A stretch of 64,000 nt of DNA from Salinirubrum litoreum (GTDB lineage Archaea; Halobacteriota; Halobacteria; Halobacteriales; Haloferacaceae): assembly GCF_020567425.1 (NCBI RefSeq), contig NZ_JAJCVJ010000002.1, positions 434,001 through 498,000 on the forward strand, read 5' to 3'. Shown here one piece after another: positions 53,715 to 61,852 of the stretch. Positions within the stretch are counted from its first letter, which is position 1. Every line of letters starts with the position of its first letter. A program made the position numbers and the translations under genes. Below the pieces are notes generated by a model that saw nothing but the letters and a program-made list of their open reading frames with translations, did not search any database and was not told the DNA's origin.

Positions 53715-54134
53715 TCAGATCGCCGATTCGACGGCGTCGAGCACTGGAACGATCGGTTCGTCCGGATCGAGCGAGATGACCAGCCCCGCGTCGGCGTGGA
53801 ACAGTCGGACGAGCGTGAGTCGGTCCTGGCGAGTGACGATCGACCGGACCTCCCCGGCGTGTGGCAGGAGTTCCTCCGAGAACAGGTCGCGCTCGGTGAA
53901 GTCGATGTGGACGTACGAGTGAACCTCGTCGAAGTGGTCGAGCATCGCCTCGCGGCCGCCGTAGGTGTCGAGCGTCTCGGGAGAGGCGTACAGGATGCTG
54001 AACGCGTCGGGCGTGTACTCGATGACAGCGTGGACGGCGTCGCCTGCAACCTCGCGTGCGGCGGTCAGTCCGGCGTCGGCGTCGAAATCGACCAACTGAG
54101 AAGTGTTCTCGACCACGGCTCTGTGATAACTCAC
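53715..54134 (-). CDS. Small haloarchaeal protein upstream of the DUF7504-like gene (DUF7522-like)
   Basis: 139 residues from ATG 54134. VVENTSQLVDFDADAGLTAA, AVIEYTPDAFSILYASPETL, DHFDEVHSYVHIDFTERDLF and VISLDPDEPIVPVLDAVE show an alpha/beta domain. No catalytic motif is recognized. The stop is followed by a single base and then the next gene's ATG, so it is co-transcribed with DUF7504 copy 2. The pair recurs in haloarchaea as I recall, perhaps as a response-regulator output unit. Confidence 0.65.
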   Translation of the reverse strand: MSYHRAVVENTSQLVDFDADAGLTAAREVAGDAVHAVIEYTPDAFSILYASPETLDTYGGREAMLDHFDEVHSYVHIDFTERDLFSEELLPHAGEVRSIVTRQDRLTLVRLFHADAGLVISLDPDEPIVPVLDAVESAI

Positions 54135-54233
54135 GCGGCAGTGTTGAAGTATCTACTGGCACTCGTGAGACGAGAGACCGACTCGGAGGCCCCCGGCAAC
54201 ACGCTCAAGTACGGCGAATGTGTCGGAGCACCA

Positions 54234-55016
54234 ATGACACGCACTGCCCTCGTCACCGGCGCGTCCGGTGGCATCGGTCGGGAACTGGCGACGCTGTTCG
54301 CCCGCGACGGCCACGATCTGGTCGTCGTCGCCCGGAGCGAAGAGGAACTGATCGAACTCGGGAACCGGCTACAGAACGACTACGGCGTCACCGTCACCGT
54401 GGTCGTGAAGGACCTCGCCGACCCCGACAGCCCCGCGGAGATCCAGTCGGCACTCGACGACAGAGGCGTCGACGTCGACATTCTGGTCAACAACGCCGGC
54501 TTCGCCACCTACGGCCGCTTCCTCGACACCGACCTCGACACCGAACGCGACGAGTTACAGGTGAACGTCCTCGCCGTCACGGAGTTGACGAAACGCTTCC
54601 TCCCCGGCATGGTCGAACGCGGCGAAGGTCGAGTCCTGAACGTCGCCTCGACGGCCGCGTTCCAACCGGGGCCGCTGATGGCGGTGTACTACGCCAGCAA
54701 GGCCTACGTACTCTCCTTTTCGGAGGCGCTCACGGCCGAACTCGACGAGACCGGGGTCACCGTCACCGCGCTCTGTCCGGGGCCGACCGACACCGGCTTC
54801 CAGTCGCGTGCCGACATGGGTGCCTCGAAACTCGTGCAGGGCGAACTGCAGGACCCGGCCGAGGTGGCTCGGGCGGGCTACCGGGGGATGCAGGAAGGGG
54901 AGGCCGTCGTTGTCCCCGGACTCCGGAACAAACTGCTGACCGTCGCGGTCAGACTCCTGCCCCGCAGTGTCGTCCGGTCGATGGTGAAACGCGCACAGGC
55001 ACCGACGAGCGAGTGA
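54234..55016 (+). CDS. Short-chain dehydrogenase/reductase
   Basis: 260 residues from ATG 54234. Rossmann motif VTGASGGIGREL, NNAGFATYG, catalytic Ser in NVASTAAFQPG, and the YYASK catalytic Tyr/Lys motif; the Leu/Gly-rich end and PG-x-x-x-TGF motif place it with the DHRS7/YqjQ-like classical SDRs. Substrate unknown. Divergent from the 139-residue gene with a 99-nt gap. Confidence 0.92.
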   Translation: MTRTALVTGASGGIGRELATLFARDGHDLVVVARSEEELIELGNRLQNDYGVTVTVVVKDLADPDSPAEIQSALDDRGVDVDILVNNAGFATYGRFLDTDLDTERDELQVNVLAVTELTKRFLPGMVERGEGRVLNVASTAAFQPGPLMAVYYASKAYVLSFSEALTAELDETGVTVTALCPGPTDTGFQSRADMGASKLVQGELQDPAEVARAGYRGMQEGEAVVVPGLRNKLLTVAVRLLPRSVVRSMVKRAQAPTSE

Positions 55017-55107
55017 GTCGGGTCGCGCGACCGACAGAGACGGCGGTCGCGTCCCCGGCGGCGACCGGACCGAACCGTTTTTTCGGTGGTCCGTCTCTTC
55101 GTCACGC

Positions 55108-55710
55108 ATGGGCGTTCCGGAGGAGGCCGACGAGACCGGCGACGAGGGAGACGGCACAGACGGCGAGCCACGGCAGGACCCCGCGAGTCCGACCGCGACG
55201 ATCACGACGGAGGACCCCGAGCTATCGGACCTGCCCGTGACACTCGTCGCGGGCGACGCCGAGGGGTACGTCGGCCGCGAGACGGTCGTCGTCGGCGTCC
55301 CGAACGCGAACGAGACGGACCTGCCGGCGCCACCGTGGAGCCGCGAGTACGCGATCCGACTCGGCGTGAGCGGGACCACACTCGCGGTCGATCTGCGACC
55401 CGCTGGACTGTCGCTTCCGACCCGACTGCTCGCCGCCGTCCTGCGACCGCTGGGTGTCGCAGACCCGGACGTGCCGGGGTCGTTCGGCCCGCCACTCGGC
55501 CCGGTCGACGCCAGACTACGCGAGGCGGTGCAGTCGGACGCGGTGCTCGCGTCGGTCCAGATGGCGACCGACGGTGACGACGACCGCGTGCTGGCGGGCC
55601 GGTGTCTGGTTCACGCGCCGGCACCCGGTGTCCGGACGCTGCACTTCCGGTACGACCGCGAGTTCGTGACGTGTGACGGGCCGGTGGAACTGCCGGTTCG
55701 ACGCGAGTGA
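55108..55710 (+). CDS. Haloarchaeal protein of unknown function
   Basis: 200 residues. The first ~45 are acidic and disordered (MGVPEEADETGDEGDGTDGE); the rest is compact alpha/beta (SDLPVTLVAGDAEGYVGRET, VGVSGTTLAV-like segments, TRLLAAVLRPLGV, HFRYDREFVTCDGP). No signal peptide or membrane segment. A T-rich promoter candidate CGTTTTTT lies 28 nt upstream. I cannot assign a family. Confidence 0.7.
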   Translation: MGVPEEADETGDEGDGTDGEPRQDPASPTATITTEDPELSDLPVTLVAGDAEGYVGRETVVVGVPNANETDLPAPPWSREYAIRLGVSGTTLAVDLRPAGLSLPTRLLAAVLRPLGVADPDVPGSFGPPLGPVDARLREAVQSDAVLASVQMATDGDDDRVLAGRCLVHAPAPGVRTLHFRYDREFVTCDGPVELPVRRE

Positions 55711-55793
55711 CGCGGCTGTGTCTTCCACCTGAATCCGCACCGGCGTCCGTCTGAACCGACGCCGCTTAGTTCACCACCCCCCAACCACCGCCC

Positions 55794-56828
55794 GTGTCAC
55801 CGGTCGTCGCCCAACTCGCCGCGTTCGACTGGCTCCTACCACTGCTCGGGACGGCGCTGTCGCGGGTCGCCCGCATCGCCGTCTTCGTCGCGGTCGGTGT
55901 CTACCTCGCGAACGTCGCGGTCGCGTTCGGTGCCGTCGAGCGCATCGCGGCACTCTCGCGGTACCTGACCGACCCGGCGAACCTGCCCGACGAGGTGGGG
56001 ACCGCCATCCTCGCCACGACCGCCTCGACGACTGCGGGCTACGGGATGCTCGCGGAGTTCCGCGAGTCCGGGACGCTGGACGACCGCGCGACGCTGATCG
56101 CCGTCACGATCAACACGTTCTTCGGCTTCGTCCAGCACATCTTCACCTTCTACGCGCCCGTGTTGATCCCGATTCTCGGCCTGGAGGTCGGCCTGCTGTA
56201 CGTCGGTTCGCGGGCCGGCATCGCGCTGGCGATCACCCTCGTCGGCATCCTCGCCGGGGCCGTCCTGCTGTCGGACGGGAACGTCGACCGGGCGTCGATG
56301 CCCGACGACGTGACCGCCCCCGACGGCGGCGAGGAGACGACGACCCGCGAGAAACTGCGCGACGCGGCCGACTCGACGTGGGACAAACTGAAGGACATCG
56401 TGCCGCGACTCGCGGTCGTCTACGTCTTCGTCACGATCCTCGTCGAACGCTGGGAGTCGATCAGTCGGGGCATCGAGTCGCTGACGGGTGTCGATCCGGC
56501 GACCGTGACGGCGGTCGTGGAGTCGCTGACGACGCTGGTCGGACTGCCGGGGGCGGCCGTGCCGGTCATCACGGTGTTCGCGTTCGACACGACGCTGGGG
56601 GCGCTGACCATCGCACCGCTCGTCGGCGAGGTGTTCACCCCCCGAACCGCGGTGGCGACGATGCTCGTCGGCGGTATCGTCTCCTTCGCCTTCTCGACGT
56701 TCAAGCGGTCCATCCCGTTCCAGTACGGCATCTGGGGCGCGGAGTTCGGCTCGAAGGTGATCCTCGTGAACACCGGGCTGAAGGTGGTGTTCATCGGCGT
56801 CGCCGTCGTGTTGTTGCTGGTGCCGTGA
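55794..56828 (+). CDS. Nucleoside-recognition (GATE) domain membrane protein
   Basis: 344 residues from GTG 55794. Two GATE-type membrane halves: the first has ATTASTTAGYGMLAEFRESG and TINTFFGFVQHIFTFYAPVL, the second GAAVPVITVFAFDTTLGALT and the end RSIPFQYGIWGAEFGSKVI. A charged loop (~165-205) joins them. About eight membrane helices. Members resemble FeoB or spore-maturation SpmA/B gates; the ligand is unknown. A promoter-like CTTAGTTC is 30 nt upstream. Confidence 0.85.
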   Translation: MSPVVAQLAAFDWLLPLLGTALSRVARIAVFVAVGVYLANVAVAFGAVERIAALSRYLTDPANLPDEVGTAILATTASTTAGYGMLAEFRESGTLDDRATLIAVTINTFFGFVQHIFTFYAPVLIPILGLEVGLLYVGSRAGIALAITLVGILAGAVLLSDGNVDRASMPDDVTAPDGGEETTTREKLRDAADSTWDKLKDIVPRLAVVYVFVTILVERWESISRGIESLTGVDPATVTAVVESLTTLVGLPGAAVPVITVFAFDTTLGALTIAPLVGEVFTPRTAVATMLVGGIVSFAFSTFKRSIPFQYGIWGAEFGSKVILVNTGLKVVFIGVAVVLLLVP

Positions 56829-56975
56829 GTTCGGGACCGCACTCGCCGCGAACGACCGGGACGTGGCGCGAGCGTGATGCGAACAGTTACCACAGCACAC
56901 GTCGTAGTTCGATCGGTACTCGCTCCGCAGACCGGTCGGCCTCGCGTGTCGTCGTGCAGAGTGCCGGAGCAAGCT

Positions 56976-57182
56976 ATGCCGACAGCGACACACCACAGCT
57001 TCTGGACGAGACGCCGCCGACTCGCCGTCGTCGGTGGCCTGCTACTCGCACTCGCGGTCGCGGTGACACCGATCCAGTGGTACGCCGGCTACCGCGCGGT
57101 CCGACGTGTCAGGTCGAACGCGAGTGTGCGACCACCGGTGCGCAGGCGGGGCGTCGAGGCCGACGATCCGGCCCGCGCCTGA
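56976..57182 (+). CDS. Small single-pass membrane protein, doubtful
   Basis: 68 residues from ATG 56976 (MPTATHHSFWTRRRRLAVVG). One helix (LAVVGGLLLALAVAVTPIQWY) with an Arg-rich cytoplasmic flank and a basic tail. No promoter at the leaderless distance and no homolog known to me; it could be real or a chance frame. Confidence 0.35.
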   Translation: MPTATHHSFWTRRRRLAVVGGLLLALAVAVTPIQWYAGYRAVRRVRSNASVRPPVRRRGVEADDPARA

Positions 57183-57243
57183 TCTGAGGGACCGACTGAC
57201 ACGAAGATTCAATCGGCTCGGCGTCGTACAAGCCGGGAGACAG

Positions 57244-58140
57244 ATGAAGACTCTCGTCAGCGGTTCCACCGGACTGATCGGTCGCGCGCTCGTCAGCCAC
57301 CTTCGGGACGCAGGCCACGAGGTCACACGACTGGTACGACCCGGCACCAGTGACAGCGCCGACGGCGTCGAGTGGGACCCCGCGAACGGACTGCTCGATC
57401 CGGACGACGTAGAGGGGTTCGACGCGGTCGTCCACCTCGCGGGCGAGTCCATCAACCAGCGGTGGACCGACGCGACGAAAGACCGCATCCTCCAGAGTCG
57501 CGTGCAGGGGACCGAACTGCTCGCCGGGACGCTGGCCGAACTCGACGAGCCACCCGAGGTGCTGGTCTCGGCCTCCGCCGTGGGCTACTACGGCGATCGG
57601 GGCGACGAGTGGCTCCCGGAGGACGCCGGCGCGGGCGACCTGTTCATCTCCGACGTGTGCCAGCAGTGGGAAGACGCGTCGCAGGTGGCAAGCGAGAACG
57701 GAGTCCGGGTCGTCAACATCCGAACTGGCGTGGTGCTCAGCGACGAGGGCGGGGCACTCCCGCAGATGCTCCCGCCGTTCAAACTCGGTCTCGGCGGGAA
57801 ACTCGGGTCCGGCGACCAGTTCATGCCGTGGGTCGCCCGAGAGGACGTGGTCGGTGCCATCGCGTTCCTGCTGGAGCACGAGGAGCTATCGGGACCGGTG
57901 AACGTCTGTGCGCCGAACCCAGTGAGAAACACCGAACTGACCGACGCCCTCGGTGACGTGCTGGGTCGCCCGACCGTCTTCTTCGTCCCGGCGTTCGGCG
58001 TCCGGTTGCTGTTCGGCCAGATGGGCGAGGAACTGCTACTCGCGAGCGACCGAGTCCGGCCCGCGAAACTCGCGGACGCCGGCTTCGAGTGGGAGTACGA
58101 GGAGTTGACGCCGGCGCTCGAACACGCGTTGCGGGACTGA
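57244..58140 (+). CDS. TIGR01777-type NAD-dependent epimerase-like oxidoreductase
   Basis: 298 residues. Atypical SDR fold: the N-terminus is KTLVSGSTGLIGRALVSHLR, then VVHLAGESINQRWT, SASAVGYYGDRGDE, and the closing PNPVRNTELTDALGDVLGRP plus the SSP-like C-terminal domain. In bacteria the family is YfcH; substrate unknown. A promoter-like GAAGATTCAATC is about 35 nt upstream. Confidence 0.92.
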   Translation: MKTLVSGSTGLIGRALVSHLRDAGHEVTRLVRPGTSDSADGVEWDPANGLLDPDDVEGFDAVVHLAGESINQRWTDATKDRILQSRVQGTELLAGTLAELDEPPEVLVSASAVGYYGDRGDEWLPEDAGAGDLFISDVCQQWEDASQVASENGVRVVNIRTGVVLSDEGGALPQMLPPFKLGLGGKLGSGDQFMPWVAREDVVGAIAFLLEHEELSGPVNVCAPNPVRNTELTDALGDVLGRPTVFFVPAFGVRLLFGQMGEELLLASDRVRPAKLADAGFEWEYEELTPALEHALRD

Positions 58141-58223
58141 CCGGCGCGTTCGGTGCGAGTCGCGCGGCCGGTCCGCCGCCGCCAGCACGAAGCTATTCCA
58201 CACTGTATGCCGTACGTCAGCAC

Positions 58224-58742
58224 ATGACAGACAGTCGCAGGTACGGCTTCGAGGGAACCGTCCCCGAGATCAGCCCGGACGCGCACGTCAGCCGGGAGAG
58301 TACGCTGGTCGGCGACGTGACGGTGCGGGCCGACGCCTCGGTGTGGCCCGGCGTCGTCCTGCGTGGCGACGTGGGACCGGTGGTCGTCGGACGGGAGGCA
58401 CACGTCGGTGACAACGCGACGATCCACGCGAGTTCGGTCGGCGCGCGGGTGATGGTCGGTCACGGCGCGGTGTTGAACGAGGCGGTCGTCGGCGACGGCG
58501 CACTCGTGGGGTTCAACGCGACGGTCGGCACCGGCGTCGAGATCGGATCGGGGAGTATCGTCGCGGCCGGGACGGTCGTCCCGGAGGGGTACGCCGTCCC
58601 GGCCGCGTCGTTCGTCCGTGGGGTTCCGGCGACGGTCACCCCGCTCGCGGAGACGAGTATCGACGCCGAGGCGACCTTCGAGGCGTACAACTCCGGCGAC
58701 TACACCGACCTCGCGGGGCGACACGACGACCTGTTCGAGTGA
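58224..58742 (+). CDS. Gamma-carbonic-anhydrase-like left-handed beta-helix protein missing one zinc ligand
   Basis: 172 residues from ATG 58224. Hexapeptide repeats with VWPGVVLRGDVGPVVVG, NATIHASS and VGHGAVL align with gamma-class carbonic anhydrases. The first two zinc histidines (IH and GH) are present, but where the family has HGC the sequence is NEA, so the third ligand is Asn. Carbonic anhydrase activity is therefore doubtful. It converges with the HPP gene 1 nt away. Confidence 0.85.
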   Translation: MTDSRRYGFEGTVPEISPDAHVSRESTLVGDVTVRADASVWPGVVLRGDVGPVVVGREAHVGDNATIHASSVGARVMVGHGAVLNEAVVGDGALVGFNATVGTGVEIGSGSIVAAGTVVPEGYAVPAASFVRGVPATVTPLAETSIDAEATFEAYNSGDYTDLAGRHDDLFE

Positions 58743-58743
58743 G

Positions 58744-59238
58744 TCACGAGAACAGCGCATCGACCGCGACCACCACGCCGACGGCGAGGAGGATCAGGCC
58801 GGCGTCGGTCGCCGTCGGCATGAGACCGAGTGCGACGATGAGTGTCGTCGCGCAGGCCGGGGCGTGGCGGTAGTCGGTGGCTCGCATCGCCGCGGTCGTC
58901 GCGGCCACGGCGACCGTCGCGCTGGCCGCGAGTCGGAGGCTTCCGGCCGAGAACGCGGTCGGCGGGTCGGTGACGACGAGACCGGCCGCGAGCAGGTGGT
59001 ACGCAAGGAACCCGGGGACGGTGCCGACTGCGTGCCCGCCGAGGACGCGCCGGGGTGTTGCCGGCGGTGAGTCGGGGTGGACCGCGAGGACGTACGCAGT
59101 CGGGCCGAGACTCGGAAAGAGGAGTGGCCGGCCGGAGGCGACGACCGCAACACCGAGTACCGCGAGGAGACCGCCGGCGTGGAGCCCGTGTCGGAGGGCC
59201 GGTCCGAGTCGGTCGGGAGCGAGACGAGGCCGGTCCAC
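58744..59238 (-). CDS. HPP family membrane protein
   Basis: 164 residues from GTG 59238. About four helices; the family motif is GRPLLFPSLGPTAYVLAVHP, followed by GHAVGTVPGFLAYHLLA and ACATTLIVALGLMPTATDAG. It lacks the Usp half seen in the HPP gene at 46667-48205. The GTG directly follows the stop of the RNA-binding gene, so the two are co-translated. Confidence 0.85.
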   Translation of the reverse strand: MDRPRLAPDRLGPALRHGLHAGGLLAVLGVAVVASGRPLLFPSLGPTAYVLAVHPDSPPATPRRVLGGHAVGTVPGFLAYHLLAAGLVVTDPPTAFSAGSLRLAASATVAVAATTAAMRATDYRHAPACATTLIVALGLMPTATDAGLILLAVGVVVAVDALFS

Positions 59239-59655
59239 TCAGCGGTCTTCCGGTTCGATGGGGACGCCGTCTTCGGTCGGCGGCGCGACGTGGTCGACGA
59301 ACGCGTCGACGTCGGGTTCCCGGACGGTCACGTCCACCTCGATGTCGCCGAGTTCGTCGGGGTTGCCGACCGCGAAGTTGATCACGCCCTGCAGGGCGGC
59401 CTGCTTCTTCAGCGCGAAGTGGAAGCCGTCTGCGCGCTGGTTGTTGGTGAACTCCCGGCGGGCCGTGTCGAGAATCTCCTGTTCGTACAGTTTCTCCGAG
59501 AAGGGGTCGAGCGTGTGCGTCTCGGCGAGGAGTCCGTCTGCGGTCTCCTGCACCTCGGCGTTCGGGAAGACGTTCCGGACCGCGTCGGCGACGCGTTCGG
59601 TCACCTCGGTCGCGTTCACCCGTGCCTCGATGCGGACGTCGATGCTGTAGATCAT
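59239..59655 (-). CDS. RNA-binding protein of the COG1325/UPF0201-like group
   Basis: 138 residues. MIYSIDVRIEARVNATEVTE, VQETADGLLAETHTLDPFSE and GFHFALKKQAALQGVINF are the family blocks. Archaeal members form a ribosomal-protein-like fold thought to bind RNA. It overlaps the UPF0200 kinase by 4 nt (ATGA) and abuts the HPP gene, forming a tight three-gene operon. Confidence 0.85.
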   Translation of the reverse strand: MIYSIDVRIEARVNATEVTERVADAVRNVFPNAEVQETADGLLAETHTLDPFSEKLYEQEILDTARREFTNNQRADGFHFALKKQAALQGVINFAVGNPDELGDIEVDVTVREPDVDAFVDHVAPPTEDGVPIEPEDR

Positions 59656-60230
59656 CGTTCGCCCTCCACTGCCGGTGTCTCCTGCTGGTCGTCGCCGAGC
59701 AGGAGTGTCTCGATCTGTTCGCGGAAGGCGTCGAGGCTGTCGGTGTTGTCGATGGTCACGTCCGCGCGGTCCATCGCCTCGCCCATCCCGAAGCCGAGTT
59801 CGCGCTCGTCGCGGTCTCTGAGCGCATCGAGGTCCGCGTCGCTGGCGTCTCTGCCCCGGTCGGCCAGTCGTTCGGCGCGAACCTCGAACGGTGCCTCGAT
59901 GGAGACGAGCGTGAACGCCGCGCCGAACGCCTCGCGGAAGGTGTCGAGTTCGACCCCGGAGCGCAGGCCGTCGACGAGCACCACGTCGCTGTCCCGTTGA
60001 GCTTCGCGGATCAGCGGGAGCGAGCGCTCGGCGATGGCGGCCGGGCCGTCCTCCGCCCGGAGGCGAGTGGCGACCGCGCCGTGGTGGTCGGCCGGGTCGA
60101 GACCCCGGTCGCGGCAGGCCTGCCGGATCACGTCGCCCATCGTCACGACCGGGATGCCGTGCTCGCGGGCGACCGTCGCGGCCTCGCCTTTCCCGCTTCC
60201 GGGCAGGCCGACAGTACCGATGACAGTCAT
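59652..60230 (-). CDS. UPF0200 nucleotide kinase-like P-loop protein
   Basis: 192 residues from ATG 60230 (60239 is possible). The P-loop is VGLPGSGKGEA; PVVTMGDVIRQACRDRGLD and VVLVDGLRSGVELDTF are family-specific; the lid has RDRDERELGFGMGEAMDRAD. It resembles dephospho-CoA kinase or adenylate kinase; the natural substrate is not known. It leads the operon with the RNA-binding and HPP proteins. Confidence 0.9.
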   Translation of the reverse strand: MTVIGTVGLPGSGKGEAATVAREHGIPVVTMGDVIRQACRDRGLDPADHHGAVATRLRAEDGPAAIAERSLPLIREAQRDSDVVLVDGLRSGVELDTFREAFGAAFTLVSIEAPFEVRAERLADRGRDASDADLDALRDRDERELGFGMGEAMDRADVTIDNTDSLDAFREQIETLLLGDDQQETPAVEGER

Positions 60231-60365
60231 TGCCGGCACCTACTCGACTGCCGGACTTATGTCGTTCGGGACGGTGACGCGGTCGTCCGGCGGGGCGTCG
60301 CCAGAGTGGCGACCGGGGCCGAACCGGGCCCGCAGGTTTTTCTCCGGCGACGGCGTAGCGCGGGC

Positions 60366-60743
60366 ATGGGAAACAGGTCGCTTCTCGTCCGGGCGCTGTG
60401 GTTTATCATCGTCGGGTGGTGGGCGACCCCGGCGGTCGTCAACGCCGCGTGGTTCCTGAACGCGACGATCATCGGGGCCCCGCTCGGGGTGATGCTCATC
60501 AACCTCGTGCCGACCGTACTGACGCTGAAGGAACCGCGCTCGATGCTCGACCCGGAGTCGGGCGAAGGCCAGCGATCGCTCCTCGTTCGGGCGGTCTACT
60601 TCGTGTTCGTCGGCTGGTGGGCGAGTCTCATCTGGGCGAACGCGGCCGTGGTCATCTCGCTGACGATCATCGGGTTGCCGGTCGGCATCTGGATGTTGAA
60701 CCGGTTGCCGTACGTGACGTCGCTGTACCGGTTCGACGGCTGA
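60366..60743 (+). CDS. YccF-domain membrane protein
   Basis: 125 residues. Two copies of the YccF unit, RSLLVRALWFIIVGWWATPA and RSLLVRAVYFVFVGWWASLI, each followed by a second helix (NATIIGAPLGVMLINLVP, ISLTIIGLPVGIWMLNRLP). The protein is an internal tandem duplication. Function unknown. It lies just upstream of tRNA-Arg. Confidence 0.88.
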   Translation: MGNRSLLVRALWFIIVGWWATPAVVNAAWFLNATIIGAPLGVMLINLVPTVLTLKEPRSMLDPESGEGQRSLLVRAVYFVFVGWWASLIWANAAVVISLTIIGLPVGIWMLNRLPYVTSLYRFDG

Positions 60744-60785
60744 AACCAGACTGTTTTTTGCCGTGTGGTGAGTTGGTGGCATCGA

Positions 60786-60889
60786 GGGCACGTAGCTCAG
60801 TCTGGAAAGAGCGTCGGACTTCTAACCGTGGCGGTGTTCCGTCGCGGGAAGCCATCCGACGGTCGTGGGTTCAAATCCCATCGTGCCCG
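60786..60889 (+). tRNA. tRNA-Arg (TCT) with a 29-nt intron
   Basis: Acceptor GGGCACG/CGTGCCC, D arm GCTCAGTCTGGAAAGAGC, anticodon stem TCGGA/TCCGA, T arm GTGGGTTCAAATCCCAT; discriminator G; no encoded CCA. The anticodon loop is CTTCTA plus A, giving TCT at 60821-60823. The intron 60825-60853 lies after position 37, as in standard archaeal introns; the mature tRNA is 75 nt. An upstream T-run (GTTTTTTG, about 60752) lies in the promoter position. Confidence 0.9.
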
Positions 60890-60890
60890 T

Positions 60891-61038
60891 GCAGTGACGC
60901 TGGCGAGTCGCAACGCGACTCGCCGAGGAACGAACCGGCGCGAAAGGGGATTTGAACCCTGCAAATCGCACGCCCGCGCAGTGAGCGAAGCGAGCGAGCA
61001 GGACCGATTTGCTCCGGTTCAAATCCCATCGTGCCCGT
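60891..61038. mobile_element. 148-bp element duplicating the tRNA-Arg 3' end
   Basis: The 23-nt end of the tRNA plus one base, 60868-60890 (GGTTCAAATCCCATCGTGCC then CGT), is repeated exactly at 61016-61038. Between them is a 9-bp perfect hairpin GGCGAGTCG-CAACG-CGACTCGCC (60902-60924) and a long interrupted stem: GGGATTTGAACC (60947-60958) pairs with GGTTCAAATCCC (61016-61027) and GCAAATCG (60961-60968) with CGATTTGC (61005-61012). The pattern fits a footprint of site-specific integration at a tRNA gene or a small non-autonomous hairpin element. No integrase gene is nearby. Confidence 0.6.
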
Positions 61039-61129
61039 ACTACGATAGTCGTGTCTTCTGAGTGGTTCACAGAGGGTATCTGGTCGAGTCAGTCGTGAGG
61101 AACGCTGTCGAATCTGTCGCAGACAACGA

Positions 61130-61480
61130 GAGGTGAAAGCCCCCGACCGCTCAACCGCCGGGAGAGGCAAGCTCTCCCGAGCCTTCGTTCGCTTCGCTCA
61201 CGAAGACGGCCGCGACTTGGTGCGCGCTTCCCTCAGGCTGGCGGGACAAGCCCGCCAGCCCTCAGTCCAGTGCTACCGGCGTCGGGGCCGGGTCGAGCGG
61301 TCGGCCCCTTTCAGTCCCACCCGAGTTGCGACTCCATCGTGCAACTCGCGGTGGACCAGTCGGATCAGCGCGAGCGCCTCCCTGCGACCGTCGGCGTCGC
61401 CCGAGGCGGCCCTGCGCCGCCGAGGTGCGCGACACGGAGGTCGCGCCAGCCTACTCGACTGGTCTTGTGTCGTGAGTCAG
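61130..61480. other. Island of perfect hairpins of unknown origin
   Basis: No gene is supported. Perfect stems: CGGGAGAG-GCAAG-CTCTCCCG (61159-61179), CTTCGT/ACGAAG around 61183-61205, and the 10-bp GGCTGGCGGG-ACAAG-CCCGCCAGCC (61236-61260). A CTTTCAGTCCCACCCGAGTT segment follows near 61307-61326. The dense hairpins resemble the structured ends of IS200/IS605-type elements, but no transposase remnant is visible, so this is only a suggestion. Confidence 0.35.
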
Positions 61481-61700
61481 CATCACAATTCAGTTGTCGC
61501 CGTTGCGGACGGCGCGTGCGCGTGGCGCGCACGCGAGGGAGGCGAACGCGGGCGGTGCTGAGAGCGTTCGCCGAGGCTGGGGAGGTGTGAGGCTCGCGCG
61601 ATTGCGGTGCGGTCGCGGTGCTGTGGCGGTGCGGTCGAATAGTCCGTTTGCACCGGATCGAGTAGCGGTGCTGTCGCGGTCTGCGGTTCAGTTCCAAGCA
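61480..61700 (+). repeat. Copy E of the composite non-coding repeat
   Basis: GCGTGCGCGTGGCGCGCACGC palindrome (about 61518-61540), ACGCGAGGGAGG with GAACGCGGGCGGTG (61536-61558), GAGGCTGGGGAGGTGTGAGG (61573-61592) and GCGGTGCGGTCGCGGTGCTG repeats to about 61685. The order matches copies B, D and F, but the left stem-loop is missing. It lies before the sulfatase gene, whose upstream 150 nt contain a TATA candidate at about 61787 (GATATACTTC). Confidence 0.65.
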
Positions 61701-61852
61701 GTACGAACAATCGCAGTCACAGTCTTATCGAAACCAGAATCCACGATCCACACGACCTGCTCACCAGCGACTCACACTCCGAATCGATATACTTCACACG
61801 AACCTCGAACCAGAAACCACTCGTAGCCCCGCGACACACTCCCGACAACCGA

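Noticed and set aside
61016-61038. A second tRNA gene
   Set aside because: Only the T-arm/acceptor 3' part is present; upstream sequence cannot form the anticodon or D arms.
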